Shown: positions 1-10,918, counted from the stretch's first letter. The stretch: DNA of 64,000 bases from Distichodus sexfasciatus (GCA_032718565.1 JAVGVS010000666.1:62001-126000); one strand, 5' to 3'. Numbers and translations: made by a program. The notes: generated by a model not told the origin, from the letters alone.

Positions 1-345
1 AAAAGTGCAATTAAAATATCTTTTAAAATAGAAGTAAAATAAAGGAGCTTAAAAATAAGAGAAAGAAAGGCATGAATAAATGAAAGCTGCGATATAACAG
101 CTCACCAACAAGTAAAAGTTGGTTACGATGGAGCAAAAAATGAAAGGACTAAAACTAATTTTAGAACTAAAACATGGCTACATGTCATTTTATCCATTTT
201 AAAAACTCTTTTCAAGATCCATCCTCTATGATTTACTTAAGTCTTGCATTAATTTTACACATGCGTAAGTATCCAAAAGTACTTTTCTTTTTCTTGTTAA
301 GTTCATACATCAGAAATAAATTGCACTTTTTTAAATATAAAAATA

Positions 346-575
346 GGTAGGGTATTCGCCCCGTGATCAGAAGGTTGTAGGTTCGAATCCAGGGCCAGTA
401 AAGTTACCACTGAAGTACTCATGAGCAAGGTACAGCCCCCAAGCACTGCTCCTCAGACACTTGTTAGCTGCCCACTGCTCCTTCACGGATGGGTTAAATG
501 CAGAGGTCACATTTGGTTGTGGTGCACTGTGTGCTGTGCTGTGGTGTGTTCACAATGACAGTCACTCACTAAAAT
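346..575 (+). repeat. tRNA-derived SINE, family 1
   Basis: The copy has a Pol III B-box-like GGTTCGAATCC at about 380, then the family-1 body (CAGTAAAG, ACTCATGAGCAAGGTAC, CACTGCTCC) and a tail reading GTGGTGTGTTCACAATGACA. The same consensus recurs many times in the window in both orientations. It is a dispersed retroposon, not a tRNA gene. It lies in intron 7 of P450 copy A. Confidence 0.75.
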
Positions 576-648
576 TAATTTTATACTTGATAAAAAATCC
601 TATTTTTTTTCTTGTATCAGTTTTCATTTTTATTCATGTGCATGGTAG

Positions 649-1268
649 GGGACGCTGTTTTTCCCCAACTTGACTGCCATCATGTCAGATAAAAAACACT
701 GGAAATATCCGAATACTTTCAACCCGGAGAACTTTCTGGATGAGAAAGGCCAGTTCTGCAAACAGGAATCATTTCTAGCTTTCTCTCTGGGTGAGTCAGA
801 CTTCACCTTCTGTTTAAATTACAGATTCTATATTATTTAATAAACATTAACATCAATATTAACATAATAGTAACATAATAGTGTGTGTGTATGTTATGTG
901 TGTGTAATTAATATGTATATTTCCAGTACATTAATACAAACAACACACATTTTATATATCTACAAATTATATTAGCATAACTATATGTGAATTATATATA
1001 GCCCCAGGATCATGGGGTTAAGCTCAGGGGCCCAATGGTGGGTCATGGGTTCACTATTCATTATGTTCTGTTGGTTGCAGGTCCGAGGGTGTGTCTGGGT
1101 GAGTCTCTGGCGAGGATGGAGCTCTTCATCTTCTTCACCTGTCTAATGCAGCACCTGCACTTCTCCTGGCCTCCCGGAGCTCCTCCCCACAACATGCAAG
1201 GCATTATAGGAGTGATCCGCTCACCATGTCCCTTTAACACGATTTGTCGCAGCAGAGCAAACTCATAA
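649..1268 (+). CDS. Cytochrome P450 family 2, copy A, last two exons (5' part outside window)
   Basis: This is the 3' end of a microsomal P450 monooxygenase. Exon 8 is 649-790 (142 bp, acceptor TAG, donor GTGAGT). Exon 9 is 1081-1268 (acceptor TTGCAG, stop TAA). They join in phase 1 at the Gly of the haem loop. Visible motifs are PENF (the meander PERF equivalent) and the haem-ligand loop F-S-L-G-P-R-V-C-L-G, with the Cys thiolate intact, followed by E-S-L-A-R-M-E-L-F. Exon sizes and phases match copy B, its neighbour 1.7 kb downstream on the same strand. Exons 1-7 lie left of the window, and intron 7 is at least 648 bp. No lesion is seen, so the gene may be functional. The subfamily (CYP2J/2N/2P/2AD-like of fish) is inferred from overall resemblance only. 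Confidence 0.88.
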
Positions 1269-1285
1269 CCACCCAACAACATACA

Positions 1286-1410
1286 TCAATGTACAATGAT
1301 ACATCGATTCAACGAGCACACAGCACTGATCCAAACTGAAAACATCAGTCAGACGTCAGGCATATTGGAATGCTACTTTATATCAAATATTATTTTGTTA
1401 TTTCATTCAG
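1286..1410. repeat. Dispersed repeat in the 3' region of copy A
   Basis: The stretch around ATGATACATCGATTCAACGA, with 'cacagcactgatccaaactg' after it, resembles stretches at about 48548-48790 and 61910-62040 (GATACATCGAT.., GATCAACAAGCCCATAGCA). Three related copies point to an old transposon-derived repeat, which here would fall in the 3' UTR or just past the gene. The class was not determined. Confidence 0.4.
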
Positions 1411-1657
1411 ACGAGGTTTTACAGCGTCGTTAAACTCAGAATTAAAAAAAAAAATTCAAATTATTTTTTAGTGGCAAATTGTGGCGATAAGACTTGACGG
1501 AAGGTTTATCATGTTCAACATTTGCACTTTTGTTTGTTTGCTTGCTTGTTTGTTTTACCAAAAAAATGAAAAATAAACTCATAATTGTAATAAATGTACT
1601 TCTTGCAAACTTTGGCACGTCTGATTTTGCAGTTTCATTCAGAATTAAAACAAAATC

Positions 1658-1663
1658 AATAAA
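1658..1663 (+). terminator. Candidate polyadenylation signal, copy A
   Basis: An AATAAA lies about 390 nt after the copy A stop codon; a second lies at 1735-1740. The sequence is AT-rich, so chance matches are likely. Confidence 0.35.
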
Positions 1664-1740
1664 GTGGTTATTATACAACACCACGTAAAAATCTTTTTCC
1701 AAAATTATATTTATCTTCTTTTTCTGTAAATTTAAATAAA

Positions 1741-2330
1741 GACTTAAATAAAGAGTAATTACTTAATTATTTTTTTAATGACTTAAGTAAAGAATACAAA
1801 TTAACAATATGACTTATGTAAAGAATACAACCTAAGTAAAGAGTATATGACTCATGACTTAAGAAAAGAATACAACTTAAGTGAAGAATGCAACTTAATA
1901 ATATGAGTTAATTAAAGAATAAGACTGAAGAATAAAACTTAAGTAAAAAGCATGACTTATGACTTAAAGAATAAGACTGAAGAATGCAACTGAAGAATGC
2001 AACTTATGATTTAAGTAAAGAATACAGCTTAAGTGAAGAATACAACTTAACAATATGACTTAAGTAAACAATATGACTGGAAAATACAACTTAAGAGTGC
2101 AATTTAAGATTATGACAGTGAGGTATGTAACTTATGCTTAAGTAATGAATACCACTGAAGAATAAAGGAAACGAGTGTGACTTAAGTCAAGAACATGCAT
2201 TAAGTAAAGAGTACAATTGAAGTTAAAATAGTACTGAAAAACACAACTGAACTTAAAAGTGCAACTTACGAATAGGACTGAAATAACAAATAGGACTTAA
2301 GTAAAGAATACAAGTAACGAACATAACCTA
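1741..2330. repeat. Degenerate tandem array of GACTTAAGTAAAGAATA-type units
   Basis: Variants of gacttaag(t)aaagaata(caa) follow one another for about 590 bp, with units of about 15-25 bp and considerable drift. A second block of the same motif lies in intron 1 of copy B (about 4490-4670). The array fills most of the A-B intergenic space. No open frame or known transposon end is visible. Confidence 0.7.
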
Positions 2331-2884
2331 AGTCTAGTTTTAGCATTGTATTGCTCTTTGTTTGGTGTTTCACCTAGAACTTTACATTTGACATGTATGT
2401 TAAATCTGATTTATCTGTAAAATGATGTATACTACTGTAAAGAGGATATATTGCTATTTTAGTTTTGCACATTTTAATACTTAAAGCTCTTGTATGGACT
2501 TTAACATTTATTCTTAAACATTTGCCTCAGGCTTGCTTGCTGGGGGGTTAAGAGCACTATGTAAATAAATTTGAATTTGAATTTAAATTTGAATTTGCAT
2601 TTGTTACACTAAAAACTCCTAAAAGTTATTTTTTGATTTTGTTTAAGTTACAATATCTTACTGCAACTAATTCATCAAATCGTATGTTATGTAATACAGT
2701 ATTTTGCTCTTTAAACCTGAATGAATACTTTCAGCACCACGCCCCGTCCCCATAAAAACAAACTGGATCGAACTTTGTCTACACTGACTTCTTTTCAACC
2801 TTGTTTATGATTAAACAAGTTACATAACTCAACCTTGTTCTTTCTTATTTGAACTTACCCCTAGAAACCCTCACCGCAGGAGCC
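2331..2884. other. Intergenic A-B, no gene seen
   Basis: AT-rich sequence between the tandem array and the copy B promoter. It has a short AATTTGAATTTGAA stutter near 2570-2600. Nothing else could be supported. Confidence 0.5.
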
Positions 2885-2892
2885 TATATAAG
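2885..2892 (+). promoter_or_regulatory. Distal TATA-like box of copy B
   Basis: TATATAAG lies 109 bp upstream of the copy B start codon. Use would give a 5' UTR of about 75-80 nt. It competes with the nearer box at 2950. Confidence 0.45.
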
Positions 2893-2949
2893 TGAGACTC
2901 CTAAAACACACCTTCTCCACCGTCCTCCCCATTTTCCCTGACTGTTCTG

Positions 2950-2956
2950 TATAAAG
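2950..2956 (+). promoter_or_regulatory. Proximal TATA box of copy B, conserved in copy C
   Basis: TATAAAG starts 44 bp before the ATG. Copy C has the same heptamer at the same distance (12059), within a conserved TATAAAGC-GTGAG-TCA block. Copy D has AATAAAG here instead. Conservation of sequence and spacing supports a core promoter, which would leave a very short 5' UTR of about 15 nt. Confidence 0.5.
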
Positions 2957-2993
2957 CAGTGAGCTCAATTTATTTGTTTTGGTAAATTTGAGG

Positions 2994-5900
2994 ATGGACT
3001 GGACTTCAGCAGCTCTGGCCTTGCTGGCCGCCCTCTTCACTCTACTCCTACTGGAGATTTTTAGGTTCAACTCCACCCGAAATAAATTCCCTCCAGGTCC
3101 AAAACCTCTACCGTTCATCGGAAACCTGCATCAGATGCTGAAGGAGCCTTTGACCTTCATCAGAAGCGTGAGTGCAAATTTTACCCTTGTCATCACTTTA
3201 TTTATTGGTGTATATCATTGGTATTGCATCTTTTAGACCTCCTGCCTTAGATGTTTCCAGAAGGCTCAGAGCTACTCATTTACGGATATATTTTTTTTGG
3301 AAAAACACCAAGACAAACCTACATGCATATGATAAAAATTTTGTATATAAGATTTACAAGCTGGAACATTCTATAGCATTTTATAATGAAAAATATATAC
3401 ACATTTTGTAAGACAGAAATGAATTGATGTCAGTAATACAGTCAGAAACACCTGTAATATTTTACTGCATTCACTACCTACAGCATTGGATGAAATCTCT
3501 AAATTTTTGTCTTATGTGTTGCACCCATATTATTATTATAATAAAAATTATCTAAGTGTGCAAAATTGTTTTAGAGCTCTCATAAGGTTAAAACTTTATC
3601 AGCCTCATTAAATTTTTCATTTGCCATTGCATAGCAATGCTGTTAGGCAGTTGTAGATTTTTATCTTAAATAAGAACAACTCTTAAAATAATGCGTTAGT
3701 CGGTTTTAAAAAAACAGTTTTCTTCTTGAGAACAAATGTTTCAATATACTTTGTTGCTTTTGCAGTAACAATATTGTGGAATTCTGCAGTGTACCAAGAA
3801 GTTTATTTATTTAATAATAAAAATATACAATTTTAATAAAATTTGCATGACTGTCATTTAGCAGTGTGTTCAGTTCTTGAGTACGTTCTGTTCTTACCTA
3901 CGAACAAGTCTTAAATAAGAAAACATTGGTGAATGCAAGAATCTTGTGTTTTAAGAATAAATTTCTTCTTAAGAATCGATTGATTCATATGCTTTAAAGT
4001 TTTTTTTAGTGTTTGCTAAGTTACAAGTACTTATTGATCCCAAATGCAGCATTAACACTTAAATTGTTAATTTGATCAAGAAGTTGCTGTGTTTATCATG
4101 TTACGATTTCCAGGTGAACCCAAATACACAGTGCAGTAAAACAGGCTCTCAAAGCATTACAAACAGCAGACAAGCAACTAATTCTAAAACTAGAGATACA
4201 GGAACCACAAAACAGTCCACAGTTATCAACCACAAGCTGTGGGGTAAAAAACCTTGTTCGCTACGTGGGACTGCAGGAGAAATAAAAGCTTGGTATCCAC
4301 TACAAGATGTTGGCAAAACTTCACAAAGAAAAGGCAGCAAGTCCAGGGTGCAGCAGGTTCGCAGGTGAATCTAATCTTCTAATCTGATATCATAGTAAAA
4401 TCCTGGATTCAGAGTCCGGATCGGGCAGTGCATCTGGAGCGCAGACTTTCTTCAGGATTCGGGCTCAGGCTCAGCTTAGTCAGGAGTATATGTCTTAAAA
4501 ACATGACTTAAGTAAAGAATAACATTTAAGAATACGACTTAAGTATACAACAATAAAATATGACTTTAGATAATGTAAAAAATACAATTTTAAGTAAAGA
4601 ATGCGACTATAAAGTGATGACTTAAATAAGACTAAATATGACTTAATTAAAGAATTTGACTGAGGCTGTTTCTCATTAGCATTCATAAATGCAAATGAGC
4701 CGCTGCTGCCAACACCCCACTCCAAAACTGTGTGTAGACAGGGCGGCGAGAGTTTACCTCACATAAAAATAATCATCATGGCTGCGGCTAACAGTCCATC
4801 CATACAGTCATGTTGCAGTTTAGCAAACATCTTAAAATGCTTCGTTTTTATAAATTCCCAAGTGTGGGCGTGGCTCAGCCAGGTTTGCAATACGGTGGTG
4901 GAAACTATCCTCACTAATGTTAGCGGTTAGTGTTCACTTGTGCTAAATGGCTAAAACACCACAAGATAACTTGTTAGTTCACGCTAAACTGCAAAAGAAA
5001 CACATACGTCATTATTCATAAGTACTTGCATCTCCCTCGTCTGCAGGTTTGCCTCAGACAGTTGTAAGTGCCCTCTCGTTGAGACAAAGTTTGCTGGCTT
5101 ATCCTAGTTTGTACTGGCCAAAGTTGGCAAAGCAGTCCTTCTTGAATTGGTTACTTTTGTTTCTAAGTTATGAAAAGCGCCACCGGACACTTTCACGTTC
5201 GTTTCTATTTCATGTAAATATTGTAGTATGTTCCTATGAGATCAGTAGTTCAGCTGACAAGATTATTAATGGAGAGAAATCATAAAGATTTCTGTTTTTG
5301 CAACCAATAACACATCGCCAGTAGATTTCTTCATTGCGATTTTTATGCTAGCGCTTGCGATAAAACATGGCAGTTTAGGAAGCACACGATTTTCGACATT
5401 TGTAAATTGTAAAACACAATTCACCATTTTTTATCAAACGGACAGTGTGTGTAGAGGCAGTATAATGGGACCTTTAAGAATGCGACTCAAGGAAAAGTAA
5501 AAGGAAATATGAATTGTTATTATAAATTGTTATGAAAGTACTTCAATATTAAGTGTTCTGAATTAGGGCTTTCATCAGCTGGTTTTTACAATCTTGTAAC
5601 ACTCCTTTGGCCTCAGATTCCATCACATTTAGAGATTGTGAGTGTTGGATGGAACTGAGTTAATAAAAATTCAAAGGTTATGGCTTTACCATATTCAAAT
5701 TTAGCCCAAAAGCTAATTATTAAAGAACTGTAACTGTAATGTATTAAATCATATTCAAATTTTATAGTTGCAAATTTTTGACTGACAGTATCCAAATTTG
5801 CTTTATTTTCCTACTCAAACTGACGTGTATTGTTGCAGTTGAAGGATTATGGGGACATGTGCTCCATCTACATGGGACGTCAACCGACAGTCGTGCTGAA

Positions 5901-8900
5901 TGAACTCCAAATTACGAAGGAGGTGTTCATCCAAAATGGAGCAGTTTCCTCCTGGAGACCAAAACCACATTTAATACAGTGGATCACCAAAGGCTTAGGT
6001 CAGGAACTGATTTATTTCACTCTTACCACTGATAAGTTCTTTCTTCCTTTCTGAAATCTGTTAAACAGCCAATTCATCACAATAGATTTGAACAATAACT
6101 TCTCATGATGATCAAGGTTTAACAAAGACCTAACAAACACCATACACCCAACCTGCTTATTTGCCCCTTTCTTGGTTTATATTTCAACGTAAAGCACTTT
6201 GGGCTTGTTCAAGACCCAACTTTCTCTCACACAATTTTTCAGGCATTGTAATGGCTTCTGGTCATCCGTGGAAACAGCAGCGCCGCTTTGCTCTGCACAC
6301 GCTACGGGACTTCGGCTTGGGGAAGAAGACGGTGGAGGAAAGAGTGATGGAGGAGTCGGGGTTCCTTGTTAAAGAGATGCTCAAACACGAAGGTAGGACT
6401 GACCTCTGCAATAAGCCGCACAAACGTTTTAACATGTTTGTGCTAATTATAAACCAGAATGTTGTATTGGATTTTGAGGAATCAAGAAAATTGGGTTAAT
6501 TTCAAACCAAAACCAAAGAAGCCACGCAGTTTAGTTGGGATTTGAGCCCTCATTGTCACATTGCGGGGTAGGAACGGACACAGATTGCAGGAGGGTCTTC
6601 GTGCGTACACATTTATTTATAGTGAAGGGCAGACAGGGATACAGGAAGGATGGGGCAGAGTGAACAAATACACAAAACAAGGACACTAAGACAGGCTAAC
6701 ATATGTACTAAACAAAACCCTATGGCTAACTCGGGGAACAGGAACTGGAAAGACCACAGGGACCGGAACTATGACGAGGGGATAAGAAGGATGGGAACAG
6801 AACGGGACAACAACCTAATACTAACCTACGAGAACCTAATACTAATCTTAAGCTAATGGCTATGCTAACACTATGCTAATGCTACTTGCTAATGCTAATT
6901 GCTAGTGCTAAAGGGGAAAGGTCAATAGGAAGTGGCTATGCTAAGCTACTTATGCTAATGAGGCAATGCTAATGGCTAATGCTAAGTATGCTAAGATAAT
7001 GGTGAGTCAAACTATCTACTGAAGATCTTACAGATACTAACACAAAGCAAATGACAAGACAAACTTAACTTGGTTCTTAGACGAAACAGGCAGACATCAG
7101 ATGACAGACAGCAAACAGCAGACAAGGGCATGGTAGAGACTCACGGTTACAAGGCAGGATTGGTAACGACATGAATATAGTGAGGGTGCATGGACAAAGA
7201 CTGAAACAAAGGGCTGAACTTATTTAGCGGCTGACTTAAACACATGACAGACAGAAGACAGAACAACCAATGGATTACACACAACTAGACACAAGGGGAG
7301 GAGCCGACACAACATAACCAAAAAAGGACATATACACAGCGTGAACCCTGAACCCAAGTGAACTATGTACAGAGTTTCTAGTGGCCCCTAGTGGCTGGCA
7401 GGGTCAACTGTCCTGGGGGCGACATGACACTCATGTCCTGGGTAGAACATATTAGCTCCTCCTTCTTGACATTAATATACCACAACAATATGTGACCTCT
7501 ACATTTGACCCATCCATGAAGTTGCAGTGTTCAGTACCTTGCTCATGAGTACATCAGTGGTACCTTTTACCCGTCCAGGACTTGAACCAGCGACCCTCCA
7601 ATCACAGGGCCAACTCCCTAACTGTTACACCTCTGCCCCAAAACAGTATCTCTAGTAACATTGATGGCATTCATCTGAATGCTAGAGATAGGATTTGAAA
7701 CCATGACCTCTTGGTCCAGAGGTGAGTGTCTTAATCACTACACCACCACTGACCCCAGAATGGTCATGGTCAGAAAAATCCATGGCCATATATCTCCACT
7801 TAGCATATACCAATGTTCTCATGTTGTTCTTTCTTTTCCAGGAAAACCTTTTTACCCCATCCACCCCTTCATGAACGCTGTCTCCAACATCATCTGCTCC
7901 ATCATTTTTGGAGATCGCTTTGAGTACGACAACAAGCGCTTTTCCAAGCTGCTGAAACTCCTAAATCTAAACATTCAGGTTCCTGGATCACCATTAGGAC
8001 AAGTAAGGACTGGATGAAAACTCTGAAAGTGTAGTGTTGGAAGTTGTGTATGGTAAATTGCAGAATTTTCTTTTCCCTACAGCTCTTGAACTTATTCCCC
8101 ATTATAACATCATTTCCGGGCCCGCACCAGAAGATCCACCAGCGATTCCTAGCCTTGGAGGAGTTTTTTAACGAGATTGTGGAGGAGCACAGGAAGACGT
8201 TGGATCCACAACACTGGCGGGATTTCATTGATGCTTACCTGGTGGAGATGGACAAGGTGAGGAAATTCAACTCCTTTTTAAACAGCAAATTTGCCTCACG
8301 TCAGCTTTGAACAGTTTCAAAAGTGTGAGCCATCTAATGCTTTTTTTGACAGCAAAAGTCTAACGAAGACTCCACATTTCATGAAGGGAACATGATTATG
8401 TCGATCTTTGACCTTTTCAGTGCTGGCACTGAAACAACTGCAAACACACTCAGATGGAGTTTGGTTTTTATGATGGAACATCCCAAAATACAAGGTACTG
8501 TTACCATCATAAGTTCAGAGGTTTGAATCCCAGGAAGCAACTTTTGGGCTTGGGATTTGAACCCTCTGCTGATGATTAGAAGATTGAAGGTTCAACTGTC
8601 TGGAAGTATTGTTGGCCCTGGGTTTCTAACCCCCGCTGGTGTTCCCTTTTATTCAAATCCTGTGTTAGTAACATTAGATTGGGGGGTTAAATCCCAAGAA
8701 CCACCCTGAGATTCAAACCCAGTGGTCAGGATTGGGGTCAGGGGTCGTTCCTGTGATTCAACCTCTCAATCTGATGATCCCATGAACCACCACTGGAAAT
8801 TTGAGTCCCACCATGTAACTTTGGCTTTGAATCCAAGGAAACACCATTGGGTGCTCAAAACCCAGGCCCAACAATGATTTCTGTTGGTGACAATAAAAAC

Positions 8901-10142
8901 CACAGTTGAGTGCTGGGATTTGAAACCCCACTGGTGCTTCATGGGATTTGAGCATCCAATCATGTAATCACCAACACAGGGTTCAAATATCAGAAATTAT
9001 CAGTGAGCCCCTGAGCAAAGTGCTAACCTTAGGTTGCTCCAGGAAGACTCCAATAAAGCAGATTGGTTGTTGTCTTTGTTTAGGTGGTAACTTTAAACAT
9101 TTCCTTCTCTTTTTGGTTCAAATCACAGAGCGATGTCATGAGGAAATTGTTAGTGTTTTGGGTTATGACCGTGCTCCCACCATGGACGACCGAGTGAGGC
9201 TCCCGTACACCTATGCAACCATTCACGAGGTCCAGCGAGTTGCTAGCATCGTGCCACTTGGACTGCCACACGAAACCACAGAGCCATTAAAGCTAAAAGG
9301 ACACCACTTCCCCAGGGTAATAATGTTGATCACTGGCTAAATAGAATCCTTTTGCAGCATGTCTTTGTGGTGACTCTTCTTTTCTCTTTTTGCTGTGCAG
9401 GGAACACTGTTTATGCCCAACTTAACTGCCATCATGACCGATAAGAAACACTGGAAGCACCCAGACACATTTAACCCAGAGAATTTTCTGGATGAGAAAG
9501 GCCAGTTCTGCAAACAGGAGTCCTTCCTTCCTTTCTCTCTGGGTCAGTATGACATTACTAATTTCTTTGTGTTATAGAGAATGAGTAACTGATTCTGACA
9601 AAAGGAAAGGGTCCCAAGAGTGGTAGGTCATGGGCTCAAATCTCTCAGAGCAGTCTGGGGGTTAAGTGTCTTGCTCAGAGCCCCAATGCTAGTAGTTCAA
9701 GGACTCAAATCTCCCTGAAGCAACCTGGGAGTAACTTGGTGATTAAAGGTCTTACCCAGGGGTCCAATAGTGGTAGGTCATAAGTTTAAAAAGCCTGTGA
9801 GCAAGTTGGTAGTTAAGCATCATGCTCAGGGGTGCAATGGTGGTAGGATATGGGATAAAGCCTTCAGGGAACAACTTGAAGCTTAATGATCTTGCTCAGT
9901 GGCTCAATGGTGGAAGGTCATGGGTTCACCTTCTGTTGTGTTCTGATGCAGGTCCAAGGGTGTGTCTGGGTGAGGCTCTTGCTAGGATGGAGCTCTTCCT
10001 CTTCTTCACATGCCTGATGCAGCATCTACAGTTCTCCTGGCCTCCTGAAGCTCCGCCATATAACATAGATGGCACCGTGGGGATCGTTCGCTCTACAATT
10101 CCCTTCAACACCATCTGCCATAGCAGGGAAGCATCACATTGA
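2994..10142 (+). CDS. Cytochrome P450 family 2, copy B, complete nine-exon gene (CYP2J-like fish clade)
   Basis: This encodes an ER-anchored haem-thiolate monooxygenase. Exons: 2994-3167, 5839-5998, 6243-6392, 7842-8002, 8083-8256, 8353-8494, 9129-9316, 9401-9542 and 9952-10142. All introns are GT-AG, and the coding total of 1482 nt gives 493 residues, typical for CYP2. The start ATG has A at -3 and G at +4. Residues 3-24 are a hydrophobic anchor, followed by the Pro-rich hinge FPPGPKPLPFIGN (32-44). Further motifs are the C-helix W121-KQQ-R125, I-helix AGTETT (297-302), K-helix E354-VQ-R357, PENF (409-412), and the haem loop F428-SLG-PR-V-Cys435-LG. Lengths and phases of all nine exons follow the standard CYP2 layout. 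There is no frameshift or premature stop. Introns carry an LTR-like insertion, SINEs and a minisatellite. Substrate cannot be read from sequence; relatives oxidise fatty acids such as arachidonate and xenobiotics. The exact subfamily (2J, 2N, 2P, 2AD and so on) is unresolved. Confidence 0.95.
3876..3990 (-). repeat. TTCTTAAGAA-type dispersed repeat (MITE-like)
   Basis: Read on the minus strand it matches segments at about 10597-10725, 16437-16670 and 26740-26930: TTCTTAAGAAGAAAT, then TTCTTAAAACAC, CAAGATTCT, TTCACCAATGTTTTCTTA. Several drifted copies with palindromic TTCTTAAGAA cores suggest a small non-autonomous DNA element. Ends and target duplications were not defined. Confidence 0.5.
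4490..4670. repeat. Second block of the GACTTAAGTAAAGAAT repeat
   Basis: The same drifted unit as at 1741-2330 (gacttaagtaaagaata, gacttaattaaagaat), inside intron 1 of copy B. The two blocks bracket exon 1 and the promoter. Confidence 0.65.
4671..5510. other. Intron 1 block of unknown origin, possibly a transposon
   Basis: About 0.8 kb with a more balanced base composition than its AT-rich surroundings. It lies directly after the second GACTTAAG block and ends near TATAATGGGACCTTTAA, after which the gaatgcgactcaagg motif resumes. This fits an insertion into the tandem repeat. No clear terminal repeats or transposase frame were found. The small open frames inside it look fortuitous. Confidence 0.35.
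6554..7429 (-). mobile_element. Solo-LTR-like insertion with 5-bp target duplication
   Basis: The element starts TGTCACATTGCGG and ends GACATGACA, so it has TG..CA ends with short inverted TGTCA/TGACA termini. It is flanked by an exact CTCAT duplication (6549-6553 and 7430-7434). Read on the minus strand it has a TAAATAAG promoter-like site and later an AATAAA, the order expected of an LTR. A GCTAAT-rich internal minisatellite lies at about 6840-7000. The 876-bp insert lies in intron 3 of copy B and does not touch exons. No gag-pol remains are seen, so it is probably a solo LTR from recombination. Confidence 0.72.
7488..7645 (-). repeat. SINE family 1 copy
   Basis: Reverse-strand copy: GTGACCTCTACATTTGACCC, CTTGCTCATGAGTACATCAG, GGACTTGAACCAGCGACC, ending in the head GGGGCAGAGGTG read in reverse. 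It lies in intron 3 of copy B, just after the LTR-like insertion. Confidence 0.7.
7676..7762 (-). repeat. SINE family 2 head fragment
   Basis: GATTTGAAACCATGACCTCT, TTGGTCCAGAGGTGAGTGTC and CACTACACCACC form the reversed tRNA-like head of family 2 (compare 44071-44260). The body is missing. Confidence 0.55.
8505..8975. repeat. Degenerate repeats in intron 6 of copy B
   Basis: Short drifted segments such as GGGATTTGAACCC, GATTCAAACCCAGTGGTCAG and TTGAGTCCCACCATG recur through about 470 bp. They look like amplified and decayed B-box regions of tRNA-derived SINEs. No coding content was seen. Confidence 0.5.
9600..9940 (+). repeat. Minisatellite in intron 8 of copy B
   Basis: About 4.5 drifted units of 70-80 bp, each containing CTTGCTCAGGGGTCCAATGG, TGGTAGGTCATGGG and a CCTGAAGCAACCTGGG-like part, starting near 9600, 9671, 9752, 9821 and 9891. 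It ends just before the exon 9 acceptor. One such unit is at the same place in copy A (about 1002-1055), so the seed predates the A/B split. Confidence 0.7.
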
Positions 10143-10273
10143 GGCTTTTTCCTCAAATTCATAATTGTATGGACTGTTTACATCAGAGATCATCTCAAAC
10201 CTCTTAAATCCCTGAAATCCCTATGTCTGGTATTTACACTATTTGTTTGTTTAATAGATGATTTCTCTAGCCA

Positions 10274-10279
10274 AATAAA
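10274..10279 (+). terminator. Polyadenylation signal, copy B
   Basis: AATAAA lies 132 nt after the TGA stop of copy B and is the first canonical signal downstream, giving a short 3' UTR of about 150 nt. Confidence 0.6.
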
Positions 10280-10434
10280 TCAGTAGTTAACTGCAGTGGT
10301 TAATATCTTATGTAATAATATCTAACTAATGTAATGGAGGTTTGGTACACAATCCATCGTTTCTCCACAAAAGCAAGTGATGTGACTTCTCCACACTCAT
10401 TAGTAGTAGAATAAGGTAATTTTCATACAGCGCA

Positions 10435-10566
10435 CAGTTTTCCATAATGCAATGTGACCTCTGCTTTGAAGGACCAGTGCTTATGACTACCTCAGTGGTA
10501 CCTTTACCAATCTGGGACTTGAACTGGTGATGCTTCAATTATAGCACTAACTCCCTAGCAATTACA
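10435..10566 (-). repeat. SINE family 1 copy
   Basis: Reverse-strand body and head: ATGTGACCTCTGC, ACCTCAGTGGTACCTTTACC, GGGACTTGAACTGG, AACTCCCTAGCAATTACA. It lies downstream of copy B. Confidence 0.7.
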
Positions 10567-10596
10567 GATTTATTCATGAAACAAAGAATTTTGGGC

Positions 10597-10725
10597 CTCA
10601 TTTACCAATCATTCTTTAGAAGAAATGTGTTCTTAAAACTCACAACTTTCATCAAGATTCTAAAGTTCACCAATATTTTCTTATTTGAGATTTGTTTGTC
10701 GATAGGAACAGAATATACGAACTTC
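10597..10725 (+). repeat. TTCTTAAGAA-type dispersed repeat (MITE-like)
   Basis: Matches the family at 3876-3990: CTTTAGAAGAAATGTGTTCT, CATCAAGATTCTAAAGTTCA, CCAATATTTTCTTATTTGAG. Confidence 0.5.
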
Positions 10726-10784
10726 CACAGATTTTATTGCATGCAAGTTTGGTTATTCCCATTAGATTATTCCCTAACCCAGGG

Positions 10785-10897
10785 ATGATATCTTGCTCAT
10801 GAGTACCTCAGTGGTAACTTTACCGGCCCTGGATTGGAACCTGCTATCTTCTAATCACGAGGCGAACACCCTACCTTTATGCCACCAACTGCCCCAG
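10785..10897 (-). repeat. SINE family 1 copy, truncated
   Basis: TCTTGCTCATGAGTACCTCA, GTGGTAACTTTACCGGCCCT, then the reversed head ending CCAACTGCCCC. The tail is missing. Confidence 0.7.
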
Positions 10898-10918
10898 TTA
10901 ATGTTCTTAGAATATTAG

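Noticed and set aside
380..391. B-box motifs suggesting tRNA genes (also at about 44117 and 56652)
   Set aside because: No complete cloverleaf with acceptor stem; each lies in a dispersed SINE with a long non-tRNA body.
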